Made by a program: the position numbers and the translations under genes
Assembly (NCBI GenBank): GCA_001600615.1
Contig: BCKK01000001.1
Coordinates: forward strand, 1,899,082-1,963,081
DNA: 64,000 nt
Source: Dioszegia crocea
Lineage: Eukaryota; Basidiomycota; Tremellomycetes; Tremellales; Bulleribasidiaceae
Reading direction: 5' to 3'
Notes under the pieces: model-generated
The model's input: the letters and a program-made list of their open reading frames with translations, nothing else
Database searches by the model: none
Told to the model about the DNA's origin: nothing
Shown: positions 25,916-37,861 of the stretch, in pieces
Numbering within the stretch: position 1 is the first letter of the stretch
How the letters are laid out: each line of letters opens with the position of its first letter

Positions 25916-28703
25916 ATGGCAGAACAAGACCAGGAGAATGTCGTATGTCTGATGAGCCGCCATGACCTTTATCCAACTGATCATCAGGCCCCGGTATCGC
26001 GCATACCTCGACCAGCAGGCTTATCCCCCGCTCTCAAATCCGGCATCCCAACCCTATCAGGTCTAGGCATGGGCGCCATCAAGCGCAAAGCCCCCTCCTC
26101 GCCTATCCCACAGCCTACCAAGCGCGTAGCATCCGGCTCGAACCCCAGTAATCTGGGCCAAAGCACATCTCGAAAACCCTCATCAGGCTTTCTGCCAACC
26201 GCTCGCCAACCCGTTCCTGGCACGCGGTCGGGCTCAGTACCCCTCGGTCGCGCATCGACATCTACCGCGAGATCTGGGAGTTTGGCAAGTAACTCAAGTG
26301 CTGGATCTTCGTCTTCTGCTGTGCGCGCCAGACCGGCGGGTATCGGAGCTACCAAACGGCCTCCAATGAGCGCGTCGGCGTCCAGTACGGCTATCCGACC
26401 ACCTGCGGCGGGGACTTTGGGCAGAGGGGTACCGGGAAGAGGCGTCAGTCCGGGATCTAGTAGGATTGGATCCGGAGTCGCGAGTGCCGCGCAGTCCAAG
26501 GTATGTTGTTCGCTAGTCTGACTAATCGGCGAATGCTGAAGTTCGCACAGAGCCAAGACGGACGTTTAGAGACAATTGAACGAGGTTTGGCACAGCTGCT
26601 AGCGCAGGAACAAGCAAAAGGTGATTCCACCGTCTTCTTTCATGACAATCTCGGACTGATTCATCAGCATTGAACGATCAGCGGATGCGAGAAGCCGATC
26701 AAGCTCGACATGCTTCGAACCAAAGTATCGAGCGGGAAGCGCGGCGTAATCTGTCGAATGCAAGCGAAGAGATTGCGTCGATGAAGGCGAGTCATCAGCG
26801 GGAGATTGAAGAGCTGGAGAAGCAGGTCCAGAGGAAAGACCGGGAAAAGAAAGGACTAGAGGAGGAATTGAGAGATAGTAGGGATGAGATATCACGAGAG
26901 CGACAAACCGTGCGGGATCTCAGGGTGAGCAGATTCTTGAATACCAATGTCAATAGCTAACACGAACAGCAATCAATGGCGGAGCAATCCACACAACACA
27001 TGACTCTCTCCGCTCAGCTTGTTGCTTCTCAAACCCAACTGTCCATCCTCCAGGCCGAAGTCCAGCGGGCTACAATATCGGTATCGAGTATGAAGGCCGA
27101 GCTGGAGGTTGGGCGACAGAAGGCTCGGGATGCTGAAGATCGGGCATTGGATAAGATAAGGGAAGCAGAGGAAGATCGCGATAGGCGGATAGCAGAGATT
27201 GAAGAGGAATTGAGGGCGGCAGAAACGATAAGGCGGAAATTGCATAATCAGGTGCAGGAGCTTAAGGGGAATATAAGGGTGTTTGCGCGTGTTCGGCCTG
27301 CTTTGCGTGAGCTCTCTATTTTCATCGAGCATGAGAGAATGAGGGCTGACTGAAATAGCTCACGAGTCTCAGTCGCCCGACGGGGTAGCAGAGATCCAAT
27401 ACGGCGACGAGCGTAAAGAAGCCGAAATGGGTCAATCGGAGATAACGCTCAAGAGCCGGTCTGAGACTGCTATGGGTAAAGAGAGAGAACAGGTGCATTC
27501 GTTCTTGTTCGACAAGGTGTTTAAGCCGGCTTCGGGCCAGAAGGATGTGTTTGAGGAGATTTCAATGCTGGCGCAAAGTGTTCTGGACGGGTACAATGTA
27601 GGTTTTGGGCTCAGCATGGTAGAAATAGGAATATGCTGATGTGGGGTATAGGTATGTATCTTCGCGTATGGCCAGACTGGATCGGGGAAGAGTTGGACAA
27701 TGGAGGGAGGCGATGTAAGTCCACAGCTATGTTTATGGGGCTCAGGGCTGATCATCTAGTCTGAGGAAACGGTGGGTATGATCCCTCGAGCTATCGACAT
27801 GATCTTCAGTGCGTCAGCACATTTGAAAGATAGAGGATGGAAGTATCAGATGGAGGGGCAATTCCTGGAGGTGTACAATGAAGTGGTAAGTGTTTCGATT
27901 CATCTCAAGTCAGGGCTAGCTAACGCCCACTGCAGATCAACGACCTGCTAGGTAGTGGACAATTCGATAGCAAGAAGCATGAGATCAAGCACGACAAAGA
28001 GGGTAACATGAGCGTTACCGACGCCGTCAGCAGTAAGTCCAAAACCTTCTGCAAATGTACCAGTGCTTATCCCCGCAGTACCACTCAGCAACCCTCGTCA
28101 AGTCCATACCCTGCTCGACCGTGCCAAATCCCGCCGAGCAGTCGCTGCGACATTGATGAATGAGCGCTCGTCCCGCTCCCATTCCGTCTTTACGCTGAAA
28201 GTACGGGGCGTCAATCCATTGACTGACGAGCGATGCGAGGCGATGCTCAATCTTGGTAAGTCTGCCTTTACCCAGCTAGGTCTCCAGAATGACCACTCAC
28301 ACTCCCAGTTGACCTTGCCGGCTCTGAACGCTTGACGTCTTCAGGGGCAGATTCAAACAAAGATCGTCTGAAGGAAACCATCAATATCAACAAGTCACTC
28401 TCTGCGCTTGCGGATGTTATTGGCGCGTTGGGGCAGGGACAGGCAGGGGGTCATGTACCGTACAGGAACTCGACCCTTACTCGACTACTACAGACGAGTC
28501 TGAGCGGTGAGTTATAGGCATGGCTCGTCGACTTCGCTCCCGCTTGAGCTATAGCTGATCCAGACAGGATCGAGCAAAACGCTCATGATGTGTAATCTGT
28601 CGCCTCTTTCTGCGCACCTGGGCGAGACTTTGTGTAGTCTAAGATTCGCGACTAAGGTGAATAGCACGGTGGTAGGCTCGGCGAAGAAGCAGATTGCAAA
28701 GTA
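25916..28703 (+). CDS. KAR3: Kinesin-14 (C-terminal motor, Kar3-like)
   Basis: Minus-end-directed microtubule motor for spindle and nuclear fusion functions. The start MAEQDQENV (25916) is followed by a Ser/Pro/Arg-rich basic tail ([14 protein letters not shown] onward) and then a long coiled coil (about 26560-27260). The neck [15 protein letters not shown] leads into a motor at the C-terminus, the arrangement of kinesin-14. The nucleotide site is [14 protein letters not shown]. Switch I is [15 protein letters not shown] and switch II is VDLAGSERL, the latter split by an intron. [30 protein letters not shown] and [13 protein letters not shown] close the motor. The stop is at 28701-28703, directly after AKKQIAK, so there is almost no tail after the motor. 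At least ten short introns are present; the first joins ENV to APVSRIP. Confidence 0.95.
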
Positions 28704-28940
28704 GAGTAGTGTATGAGGTGGTGGAATGTGGGGTTTACGGCGGTTTGATTGTGCTAGTACCGGACAATTTGCAAGGGCTTGATGTACTTGGATGAACGAT
28801 CCTGGCGTGTGGCCATTTCGCAAGGTCGAGCTGCACATAGTCCAGTTCTGACCAGTCCTTACAGTGAATCTCTCGATGCTAGCTGCTGCCACGCTGCAGA
28901 GAAGTTAATCGAATGCTTGCATCTCCTCCTGCTACACATG

Positions 28941-29690
28941 TCATGATGACTCTTCTCCCTCCTTCGGTCCCGTCCCTAGCTCTATATCCCCCACTCTCAA
29001 TCTCGTCCACCCTTGCTTATGCTGTATAGTCTTCTTGTACCCCTGCCTTCTCTTCTTCTTGACAATAAGCTCGAGCGGGCTTTTCGTGTGTTCCAACACC
29101 GTCAATCCGCACTTTGCAACCCAAGAAGGCACAGTATCAACCTTCCAACTCCCATCTTTCCGCTCTGGATCTCTCAACTCTCGCCGTATCCCATGCCCAC
29201 CCGCTGCTGGAGATCGGATCGCATAATCTCGACTGCCAACTTCCAATATCCGCGTCAGGGCAAGCACGGTACCCGGTGGCGAGAGAGGTTTGAGGGTGGG
29301 GACAGTAAGGATGTCTCGGGGGTGGAGGAGGTATGTCCGGCTGTGTAGCCGAGCGAGGAGGTATCGGCCTGTAGAGGGAGTGGATTGGGATGCGATGAGG
29401 GAGAGGGCGGAAGTCGTGTTATCGGGTGTGGGTGTCGAGGGGGGTAGTAGAGGCGGGAGCCGGGATGAGGAGGGTGGTGAAGGCGTGGAGGATGACGAGG
29501 CATGGGGGAATGTACTGGGGCTGGCGGGTGGGAGAGGGGCTGAGGTTTGGAGGTGTCGCAGAGACGACATCAAAACTGGAGGTGTGAGCTTATGCATGCA
29601 TACGTGTTCTATGCGGTGGAAATGTATAGAAGATGGGAGACGTCAGGGAATGGGAAACTCACCCTTAGGTATTCCTGCTCGGCCAGACAT
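28941..29690 (-). CDS. Mitochondrial large-subunit ribosomal protein bL21m
   Basis: Component of the mitochondrial 54S subunit (yeast Mrpl49 family). The best start is at 29690, MSGRAGIPK, spliced (GTGAGT donor, CACCTCCAG acceptor) to VLMSSLRHLQTSAPLPPASP, which gives a plausible presequence rich in Ser and Arg. The conserved part has GRYLLARLHSRTYLLHPRDI, LKPLSPPGTVLALTRILEVG, DYAIRSPA and the C-terminal basic block TVLEHTKSPLELIVKKKRRQ followed by GYKKTIQHKQGWTRLRVGDI. This is the usual L21 KKKRRQ.Y....GHRQ type signature. An alternative start inside the intron frame (MHKLTPPV, 29597) is less likely. It is divergent from ATP1, another mitochondrial gene, across about 400 bp. Confidence 0.87.
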
Positions 29691-30091
29691 GATGATGAGA
29701 ATAGACACAGAAGATCTTGGTCCTTGATCAATACGCGCCAACGCTCCAAGCTATCAAGATGAGGATTTTTCGGGTCCTTTCGGGTGTAGAATCGCTCGCG
29801 ATTCGGATGAGTATCAGGCTGCTATATGCAGGTGATAGCTATGTGTACTTGACTTGAGTGTATAAGATGAGATGTATGTACAGTATAGACTGGAGTGGAC
29901 CTGAAAATTAGCTTCCGTGACTGCCACACGAGCGCAAAACGCCGAATAGCCCCGGCACTACCCTGGATTCCATCCCCCTTCCTGCCATCCCCTCCCCCCT
30001 GCCTCCGCTTCCGTTGAAAACTCACCCTACCCTCACCCTATACATCCCTCCCCCCCTCCCCACTCAATCCAACCAAAAGCATACCTACAGG
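29691..30091. promoter_or_regulatory. Divergent promoter of bL21m and ATP1
   Basis: About 400 bp between two start codons of nuclear genes for mitochondrial proteins. It holds a 24-bp element at 29903-29926 that recurs upstream of ILV5, and a pyrimidine-rich tract (about 29960-30060) before the ATP1 start. Confidence 0.6.
29903..29926 (+). promoter_or_regulatory. 24-bp element shared with the ILV5 promoter (copy 1)
   Basis: Begins GAAAATTAGCTTCCGTGAC and ends TGCCA; 22 of 24 positions equal the copy at 42385-42408. It lies 166 bp before the ATP1 start codon (end of element to ATG) and 213 bp from the bL21m start. Function is inferred from the sharing alone. Confidence 0.55.
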
Positions 30092-32248
30092 ATGCACTCC
30101 GCTATCCGATCAATCAGAGTCGCTTCACGCGCGGCTGCTGGCCAGGCCGTAAGTTTATACACCGAACAGAAGAGGAGGGAGTCGTCGGGAAGAATCGGGG
30201 TTGCGTTTGGAGATGCGTAGAGTGTTGAGGAATGAGTCAACAATGCCCAGATGGAATAGGGCCATGTGGAGATGAGGGGAAGCGATAGGGCAAGCTGTGA
30301 GGAGGAGAGGAAGCGGGATGGGGAGGACGATCGGGATTGGCTGGAATTCGACGAAATGTGCAACCCCGGAAATAATTGCTGATCTTGCAGTCCCGCACCA
30401 AGTTCGCCCCCGCCGTCGCTGCCCGGGCCTACGCCACTGCTAAGCCTGGTGAGTTCTTGCGTGTACACCTCTGTTTATCGCGATGCTAACTCATTAGCCG
30501 CTTCCGAGGTCTCCTCCATCCTCGAGTCCCGGATTTCCGGCTCGAACGTGGGCGGTGATGTCCAGGAGACTGGCCGAGTCTTGAGTGAGTACTCTCATCC
30601 AGCTTGCAGAGTACACAGCCTAACCTATCAGCCATCGGTGACGGTATCGCCCGTGTGTACGGTCTCCGAAACGTCCAGGCCGAGGAAATGGTTGAATTCT
30701 CGTCGGGTGTCCAGGGAATGTGCTTGAACCTCGAGGCCGACAACGTCGGTGTTACCATCTTCGGTAACGATCGTCTCATCAAGGAGGGTGACACCGTCAA
30801 GCGTACCGGTCAGATTGTGGACGTTCCCGTCGGGCCCGGTCTTTTGGGCCGTGTCGTTGACGCGCTCGGAAACCCCATTGACGGCAAGGGACCCATCGAC
30901 TCTGTCGGCAGGACTCAGGCCCAGTTGAAGGCACCCGGAATTCTCCCCCGTCGATCCGTCCACGAGCCCATGCAGACTGGTCTCAAGGCCGTTGACGCTT
31001 TGGTCCCCGTAAGTTTTGGCTGGGCTGGCTGTGGAGGATTTTGCTGACGGCTCAGATCGGCCGTGGTCAGCGTGAGCTCATCATTGGTGATCGTCAAACC
31101 GGTAAATCCGCCGTTGCCATCGACGCCATTCTTAACCAGAAGAAGTGGAACGACGGTGCCGACGAGAGCAAGAAGCTTTACTGTGTCTACGTCGCCGTTG
31201 GCCAGAAGCGATCTACCGTCGCCCAGCTCGTTCAGACCCTCGAGCAGAACGACGCCATGAAGTACACCATCATTGTCGCTGCCACCGCCTCTGAAGCCGC
31301 CCCCCTTCAGTACCTCGCCCCCTTCTCGGGATGCGCCATGGGAGAGTGGTTCCGTGACAACGGCAAGCACGCCTTGATCATCTACGATGACTTGTCCAAG
31401 CAGGCCGTCGCCTACCGTCAGATGTCCCTCCTGCTCCGTCGTCCCCCAGGACGTGAGGCCTACCCCGGAGATGTAAGTTGTTCACCTTGGCATACCCTCA
31501 AATACTAATTGCCAGGTCTTCTACTTGCACTCGCGTCTGCTCGAGCGAGCTGCCAAGATGCACGAGAAGTACGGTGCCGGCTCCTTGACTGCCCTCCCCA
31601 TCATTGAGACCCAGGGTGGTGATGTGTCCGCCTACATTCCTACCAACGTTATTTCCATCACCGGTGAGTCTACCTTGCCAGGATTCTAGAATTGCGCTCA
31701 TTATTTAGACGGCCAGATCTTCTTGGAAGCCGAACTCTTCTTCAAGGGTATCCGACCTGCGATTAACGTCGGTCTTTCCGTCTCCCGAGTCGGTTCCGCC
31801 GCCCAGACAAAACTCATGAAGTCTGTCGCCGGATCGCTCAAGCTTTACTTGGCCCAGTACCGTGAAGTCGCTGCCTTCGCCCAGTTCGGTTCCGACCTTG
31901 ACGCCTCCACCCGATACCTCCTGAACCGAGGTTCGCGTCTCACTGAGCTGCTCAAGCAGCCCCAGTACAACCCCATGCCCACCGAGATCATGGCTCCCCT
32001 CATCTACGCCGGTGTCAACGGTATGCTTGACAAGGTCCCCGTTGACCAGATTGGCGCGTGGGAGCGATCTTTGTGAGTTACACTCCCCATCTTGCGGCCG
32101 AACCAAAGCTGACCTCTTCAGCACCGAGCAATTGAAGAGCCAGCAGTCTGCCTTCCTCGAGAAGCTCGGCGGTGGTGTCTTGACAAAGGAGATTGAGGAG
32201 GAGATGAAGAAGCTCATCACTGCGCACGTTGCCGACTTCAGCGCTTAG
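30092..32248 (+). CDS. ATP1: ATP synthase F1 subunit alpha, mitochondrial precursor
   Basis: Alpha subunit of the F1 head of complex V in the mitochondrial matrix. The presequence [19 protein letters not shown] is followed by an unusually long first intron (30149-30390, 242 nt), then [19 protein letters not shown]. The mature protein carries [32 protein letters not shown], the P-loop [36 protein letters not shown] and the alpha signature region [17 protein letters not shown]. It ends [16 protein letters not shown]. The pattern of codon choice (strong preference for C-ending codons such as GTC, ATC, AAG) is that of a highly expressed gene. All junctions are clean with CTGAC-type branch points. 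No defects were seen. Confidence 0.98.
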
Positions 32249-32529
32249 ATTGAAGATTTTCGGCGCTTTGGGACAGTAACGGTGTAGAGTGGGTGTAGAG
32301 CGGGTGATTTGGGGAAGGAAGAAGGTGGTAGAGGTAGCGATTTGGAGGCAGGGAAGTGGCGCGGATGGGGTGTTGACTTGCGAAAAAATGCATTCGTGAA
32401 AGCTAGCAGTAGGCTCACACAATTGCGTCGGTGTCTAGCTGACTAGATGTGCTCATGGAGACATCTGCGCTGATGACAAGCCAATAATGATATCCAAACA
32501 TGTCCATACCAATGTCCATTCAATACTTA

Positions 32530-33254
32530 CTACCCACGTACAATATACAATCCCTGCTCAGCACAGTGCTCGAGACAATTACCACACGCTCGCACCCGCA
32601 ATCTCTTAGCCTCCTGTTCTAGAATTGGTAGAGTCTCGGTGTGAGCCAGGACGGCGTCGACGTTGGTGGCCGTTTTCTTGACCTGCGCAGGGATCAGCCA
32701 GAGCTTCGAGGCGTCAACACGTAGAAGAAAAACGTACGACGGTGTTCATAGCCGTAACCTTCTTATTCACCAGCTTGACTTCTCTTTGTGACTCCTCGGA
32801 CTGATCTTGAAAGCTCTTCAACGCCATCTGGAACACCTGCCGATCCTTCTTCGCCAGCCCTAACTCTTCTATCATGCGCGACGCGATCACACCATTCTCT
32901 GTGCGGAGACCTGCTACCTCCTCTGTGAGCTGACAGACTTGCTGTCGCAGCGCCAAGCTCTCCCGATGGGACCAGTCAAGTTTCTGGTTCATCTCGCTGC
33001 GCATGGTCGAGTTAAGCTTAACAAGGTGGTTGACCACTCCCATCAGGTCGGCCATGCTGGGTTGGGCTTGGGCTGGCGGAGCAGGGGGAGCTTGGGCGGC
33101 CTGGGGAGCCGAGCGGGCAGTCTGAGGAAAGACAACGCCGGTGGGGAAGGTCATGATTATTGCAGAAGCTGGAAGGATCAGCTGAGATACTTGGTGGGAC
33201 ACTCGGACACGGTCTAAATGGCTTACCTTGCTGGTTCGGGGCTGTATAGAACAT
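32530..33254 (-). CDS. Small coiled-coil protein, tandem copy 1
   Basis: Not a recognised family. Three exons: MFYTAPNQQ (start 33254), then after a GTAAGC intron ASAIIMTFPTGVVFPQ, a Pro/Ala/Gln-rich stretch, MADLMGVVNHLVKLNSTM and a predicted coiled coil (RQQVCQLTEEVAGLRTENGV to VKLVNKKVTAMNTV). The last exon reads VKKTATNVDAVLAHTETLP, and the protein ends CAEQGLYIVRG. The neighbour at 33785-34419 has the same exon layout and aligns along its whole length, so the two arose by tandem duplication. A TATA-like GTATAAAG lies about 80 bp upstream. No signal peptide or membrane segment. The leading MFYTAPNQQ exon could be short because the true start is elsewhere, but the paralog supports it. Confidence 0.68.
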
Positions 33255-33784
33255 GATAGTTGGGTGGGTGAGAGGAGAGAAGTGGGCAGTGGGAGACTTG
33301 CTGGGACACTCACCCAAATTCTGCTCAACTCTTTATACCTACATCGCGATGCGGAGCCACAGTGCGGATGATGATCCAAGAAAATCAACACTTGGCCTGG
33401 CGCCATGTCCAAGATCCTTTTTTCTGCTATCCGATGATTACTGATGATTAGCGCTCGATAAGCTTTGGGGCGTGTCCTGTGGGATGGTATGGCTCGATGC
33501 AGGCTCGGTGTTGGGTATGTACGCTTTGTGCAAGTTGTTGACATCCTAATTTCGGGGTATGGGGCCCAAGAGCTGTCCCAAGCCGCAATGACAAGACCGC
33601 ACGATCAAATCAGGCACAGATCTTACGTCTTGGCTGTTGACACCAACTTGGCCCAATTGATCAGAGCTGATAAGACATTGATGACTAGCTTGGCACCAAC
33701 GAGCACTTACTGGCGGTACTCATACCTACTCATACATGCATATTTGCCGCGCTGAATACAATTCGATGTTTATATGAGAGTATG
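33255..33784. other. Intergenic between the two coiled-coil paralogs
   Basis: About 530 bp holding the promoter of copy 1 (TATA-like site at 33331-33338) and the 3' flank of copy 2. Nothing else supported. Confidence 0.45.
33331..33338 (-). promoter_or_regulatory. TATA-like site of coiled-coil copy 1
   Basis: GTATAAAG on the minus strand, about 80 bp before the start codon at 33254. The paralog has a similar site at nearly the same distance. Confidence 0.5.
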
Positions 33785-34419
33785 CTACGTATCCGCATAG
33801 AAGTCCCTCCATTCCTCCATGAAGCCAGGTAACGTCTGAGTGCAAGAGTGTACAGCATCGACTGTGGTGGCCGTCTTGTCCACCTGTAGAGGGATCAGTC
33901 AGGGCTGCAGGGTTTAAACACAGACGGAGTCGTACGATAGTGCTCAGAGCCACCACCTTCTGATGGACCAGGTTCACTTCTCTACGCGAGTCCTCTAATT
34001 GGCTATTGTACCTTGACAGCGCCTCTGTAACCACTTGTCGTTCCATGTTCGCCTGAGCCATCGCGTGCGATGTGATCCCGCCATTCTCTGTCCGTAGAGA
34101 TGCAACCTCCCCCTGTAGCTGGCCGACTTGGTGTCGTAGCGCCACGCTCTCCTGAATGAGCGCCGAAACGAGGCTGCACAGTCCCTCGATCACCCCCATC
34201 AGGTCGGTCATTGTGGGTCCGGATTGGGCCGGGGGAGTGAGGGAACCTTCGTAAGCGGGTGGACATTGTGTAGCGGAGAAGGCGGAGTGAGGGTAGACAA
34301 AGCCGGGGAAAGACATGAAGTTTATGGTAGGGGCTGAACGTATCAGCTGTGTTACTTGATGAGACTTCCTATCAACGTCGAGATGGCTCACCTGCTTGAG
34401 TTGAGGCTGCAGTGAACAT
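33785..34419 (-). CDS. Small coiled-coil protein, tandem copy 2
   Basis: Paralog of the gene at 32530-33254. Exon 1 MFTAASTQA (start 34419), exon 2 APTINFMSFPGFVYPHS, then a Pro-rich stretch, MTDLMGVIEGLCSLVSAL, and a coiled coil (LRHQVGQLQGEVASLRTENG to VNLVHQKVVALSTI). Exon 3 VDKTATTVDAVHSCTQTLP ends EEWRDFYADT. Intron places and phases match copy 1. Conserved points between copies are M.DLMGV, LR.QV.QL..EVA.LRTENG, REV.LV..KV.A and V.KTAT.VDAV. The C-terminal tails differ in sequence and length. Function unknown. Confidence 0.66.
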
Positions 34420-34499
34420 GGTGGTGGGCGTCAGGAGGGAGTTAGGCACCGAAGGACTTGAAGGCTTGATGGAATGCACACTTGCCCAAGTACAGCTCT

Positions 34500-34509
34500 C
34501 TTTTTATAC
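34500..34509 (-). promoter_or_regulatory. TATA-like site of coiled-coil copy 2
   Basis: GTATAAAAAG on the minus strand, about 85 bp before the start codon at 34419, matching the position of the TATA-like site of copy 1. Confidence 0.5.
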
Positions 34510-35161
34510 CCACAGCGCAGTCATCGATTCATCCTTCACAGTGCTGTTGTCGACCCAGGATTGCCAATGATGCTCGCTGTGCCTCCCTCTGCAAGTTGCT
34601 GTGTCCTGTCATTTGTAAATAGGCTGTGCAAGAGTTGTCCTATGGCATGGTATGCCAGTCAGCGTCCTGAAACAGGTCGCCTTGCGCCACTGTTTGCGCC
34701 TCACGCGGGCGGTGCTCTATGATTTGAAATCCTAGAGAGTAAGACTCATCCGGTAGGTAAGAGAGAGCAAGAGGCGGACAAGAACTGGCAAAAGACGGCT
34801 TCATAGCTTCAAGGTTGTTGTTGATACAGTAATACGCTCATACCAATCCGCTCACAGCATCGGGGGCGGCTTGGGACGAGCGTATTGACACAGCTTGAGG
34901 AGCCTTGACGCCAAAGTTGAATGTGAAAAACACTCGCGTGAAACAGATCCGGACGCGACTGAGGAATGTTGAGTTCCGGCTTTGTTTTCCGGGAGTTTCC
35001 GGGACCGGACAGCAATTGCAACCCCTGGCCTGGTCACGTTGCAACCGGTAACCCCTCACTCCATGGCCACCTCCACCAGCAAGAATGAAGGGTGTGAGGA
35101 TGTGAGCTTCATCACACAGCCAATCCCATCGAGCTGTATACATCATCAAGGTAGCTTGAGG
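34510..35161. other. Intergenic, divergent promoter of coiled-coil copy 2 and the OPT gene
   Basis: About 650 bp. The frame of the OPT first exon is open back to 34982, so the real OPT start could lie at 35063 or 34982; the sequence there does not look strongly coding. Confidence 0.4.
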
Positions 35162-37716
35162 ATGTCGCGGTACCAGCAGAGCCCGGCCCGGCATCGTCCT
35201 GAAGTGGAGGATGATTGGGAAGAGCGAGAAGAGCAGGAGCAGGTCATTGAGGGTGATCTGACTGTCCGAGCGGTGGTTGTTGGGCTTCTCGTCGGGTGAG
35301 CTGCTGCCCCATTCCTATTCTTAGGAGGACATTAGGCTCACCTATGTAGCGTTGTGTTGTGCATGACCAATATCTACTTCGGTCTCCAGACCGGTAAGTC
35401 CACCTCCCACTCATAGGCAAACTTCAAACTGACCTTCAGGTTGGGTCTCAATGATGTCCCTTCAATCGGCCTTACTAGGTTATGCCATCTTCCTCGTCCT
35501 CCCCAAACTCCTTCCCCGCCTCAGGACCAAACCGTTCACACCGCAAGAGAACGTAATCCTCCAAACCACCGCAGTGGCCACCGGTACAATGCCGCTCGCC
35601 GCTGGGTTGGTCGGGATCATTCCCGCCCTAGAGATGCTAGATCTGAAGCTGGACGGTCGAAGCCCCATACATCTCTCAGCGACACATATGATTGCCTGGT
35701 GTATGGCAATTGCATTCTTTGGGGTCTTTCTGGCTGTGCCCCTGAGGAGACAGGTGATCGTCAAGGAGAAGCTGGTGTTTCCAAGTGGGACAGCCACGGC
35801 GCAATTGATTGCGCTTCTTCATAAGGCACCACCGCCACGGCAGGACTCGGTCGACGGAGCGGGAGAGTATGCGAGAGTGCCTCGGGACTCGGGGGAAGTG
35901 GGACTTGTGGGTCCGGCTGGGCCAGGAAGGAGGGAGGAGAAGGAGCAGGTCATGGGTGGCTCGGGGTGGTGGGCGCTAGGCTGGAGTTTTGCAGCAAGTG
36001 GAGCTTTGACAGTGAGTGCATCTTGTTTGGGCAGTCTCAAAGGTGGTGTTCTGATGATGGACAGTTCCTGAGCTTCCTCTTTCCCGTCTTGTATGCAATC
36101 CCAGCCTTTGACATTTTCAGCCGGCCATTCGGCGTCAGCTTAGCTGCGAGCTGGATGTGGTGGTTCACCCCATCTTTGTCATATGTCGGTCAAGGTGAGC
36201 TTTTGCCCTGTCGGGCGTTCTCTCGTATAAGTCGACGCTGACAAGCAGGTATTATCATGGGCTTCCCCGTGACGGTATCGATGAACCTGGGAATGGTTGT
36301 CGGATGGGCAGTGTTGTCTCCTATATCAAAGCACCTAGGCTGGGCACCTGGACCAATCAGCTCGACAACAAACGGTGCCAGGGGCTGGATCGTGGGTCTT
36401 GTCCCACTCGCTTCTTCTACATCGGTCACTGACGCTTCAGCTCTGGGTCGCCTTAGCCATAATGATATCCGAATCCCTCATTTCCCTTCTTCCCCCTTTC
36501 CTCGCCTCGGTCCAACGCCAGCTATCCCACATGCGTCAAAACAAGCGCCCGACAAAGATTTTCGCCCATCCTTCTTCTCCGCGCACATCACACGATGCCC
36601 AAGGTGGGGATGACGACTACTATGAGCCAGAAGACGAAGAGGATGCAGAGCATGAGCCGCCGAGCCGCCTAGTGCCGCTCTCGTGGGTGCTCTGGGGACT
36701 GGGCGTGAGTGCTGTAGGCGGTGTAGGTCTTGTATGGGTTGTCTTCGGGGATGACGGGATTAAGCCGTGGGCGACGGTTGTGGGGCTCGTCTTGGCTAGT
36801 GGGCTGGCGGTGGTGGGTGTAAGGGCATTGGGCGAGACGGATATAAATCCCGTGAGTTTGGCTCTATCAACCAGTGAAGGAGGTCTGACAAGACCAGGTA
36901 TCAGGCATTGGCAAAATCAGCCAGCTCCTCTTTGCCATTCTCCAACCTGGAAACGTCGTAGCGAATCTTATTGCTGGCGGAGTCGCTGAGGCCGGAGCGC
37001 AACAGTGAGCTATGAATCTGTCTGAATCGTACGCGGAAGCTAACCAAAACCCAGGGCAGGCGACCTCATGCAAGATCTCAAGACGGGCCACCTTCTCCGC
37101 GCATCTCCCCGATCACAATTCTACGGCCAGATGATTGGAAGTCTCGCCAGCGTCTTCGTTTCCACAGCAGGCTACAAATTTTACACCTCGGTATACGAAA
37201 TACCTGGCCCTCAATTCGCCGTCCCTTCTGCTGGTGTCTGGTAAGTTTGGCCAAGAACCCACTTACTGATTACCCAGGCTGAACCTCGCTCGCTTGCTGA
37301 ACAACGGTCACCTTCCATCTCACGTCATACCATTCATGGTTCTCTTTGCCACCCTCTTCGGTCTCATATCATTATTGAAAGCCCTTCGCTCTCGTCTCAA
37401 TCTAGATCCCGCATCACCGCTCTCTCGGACCATCACCCATTTACCATCCGGTATAGCCTTCGCGGTCGGATTCCTGAACTCCCCGTCATTCTCCATTGCA
37501 CGCCTCATTGGGGGGTATATAGCGTACAAGACGGCGCAAAGGAATGAGAGGGGGGAGACGCCGCTGATGGCGATTGTGGTGGCGAGTGGGTTTGTGCTCG
37601 GGGAGGGTGTCCTCAGTATTGTCAGTTTGGGATTGACGAGTGCTGGATATGGAGCTGTTAGTTGTTGGGGATGTGGAGTAGGAGGAGGGGGTTATTGTAG
37701 TGGTGGATGTACGTGA
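35162..37716 (+). CDS. OPT-family oligopeptide/metal-chelate transporter
   Basis: Multi-pass plasma or vacuolar membrane symporter. The first membrane block, LTVRAVVVGLLVGVVLCMTN followed by IYFGLQTGWVSMMSLQSALL, is typical of the OPT family. Later hydrophobic blocks include IIPALEMLDLKL, FLSFLFPVLYAIPAFDIF, SLAASWMWWFTPSLSYVGQ, GIIMGFPVTVSMNLGMVVGW, WVALAIMISESLISLLPPFL and VPFM-like segments near the end. The protein finishes with a Gly/Cys-rich tail. I preferred the start at 35162 (MSRYQQSP) because the stretch before it looks non-coding, but MATSTSKN at 35063 is possible. A donor GTGGGT joined to CTC TGG gives GWILWVALAIM. Substrate (peptide, glutathione or metal chelate) is not readable; the family resemblance is to the yellow-stripe-like side. 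Confidence 0.87.
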
Positions 37717-37861
37717 GAAGGTGGGACAACATGTGTCTATAGCAATCGATTTTGTGAAGTGCGTAAAGCTACATCTAGGATCTCATTCTGTACCTTCAGG
37801 CAAACCCGTCTATAATGTCCGTTTGTCGTGACCACCGTCATCCCCGTCGTCATACGATTGA

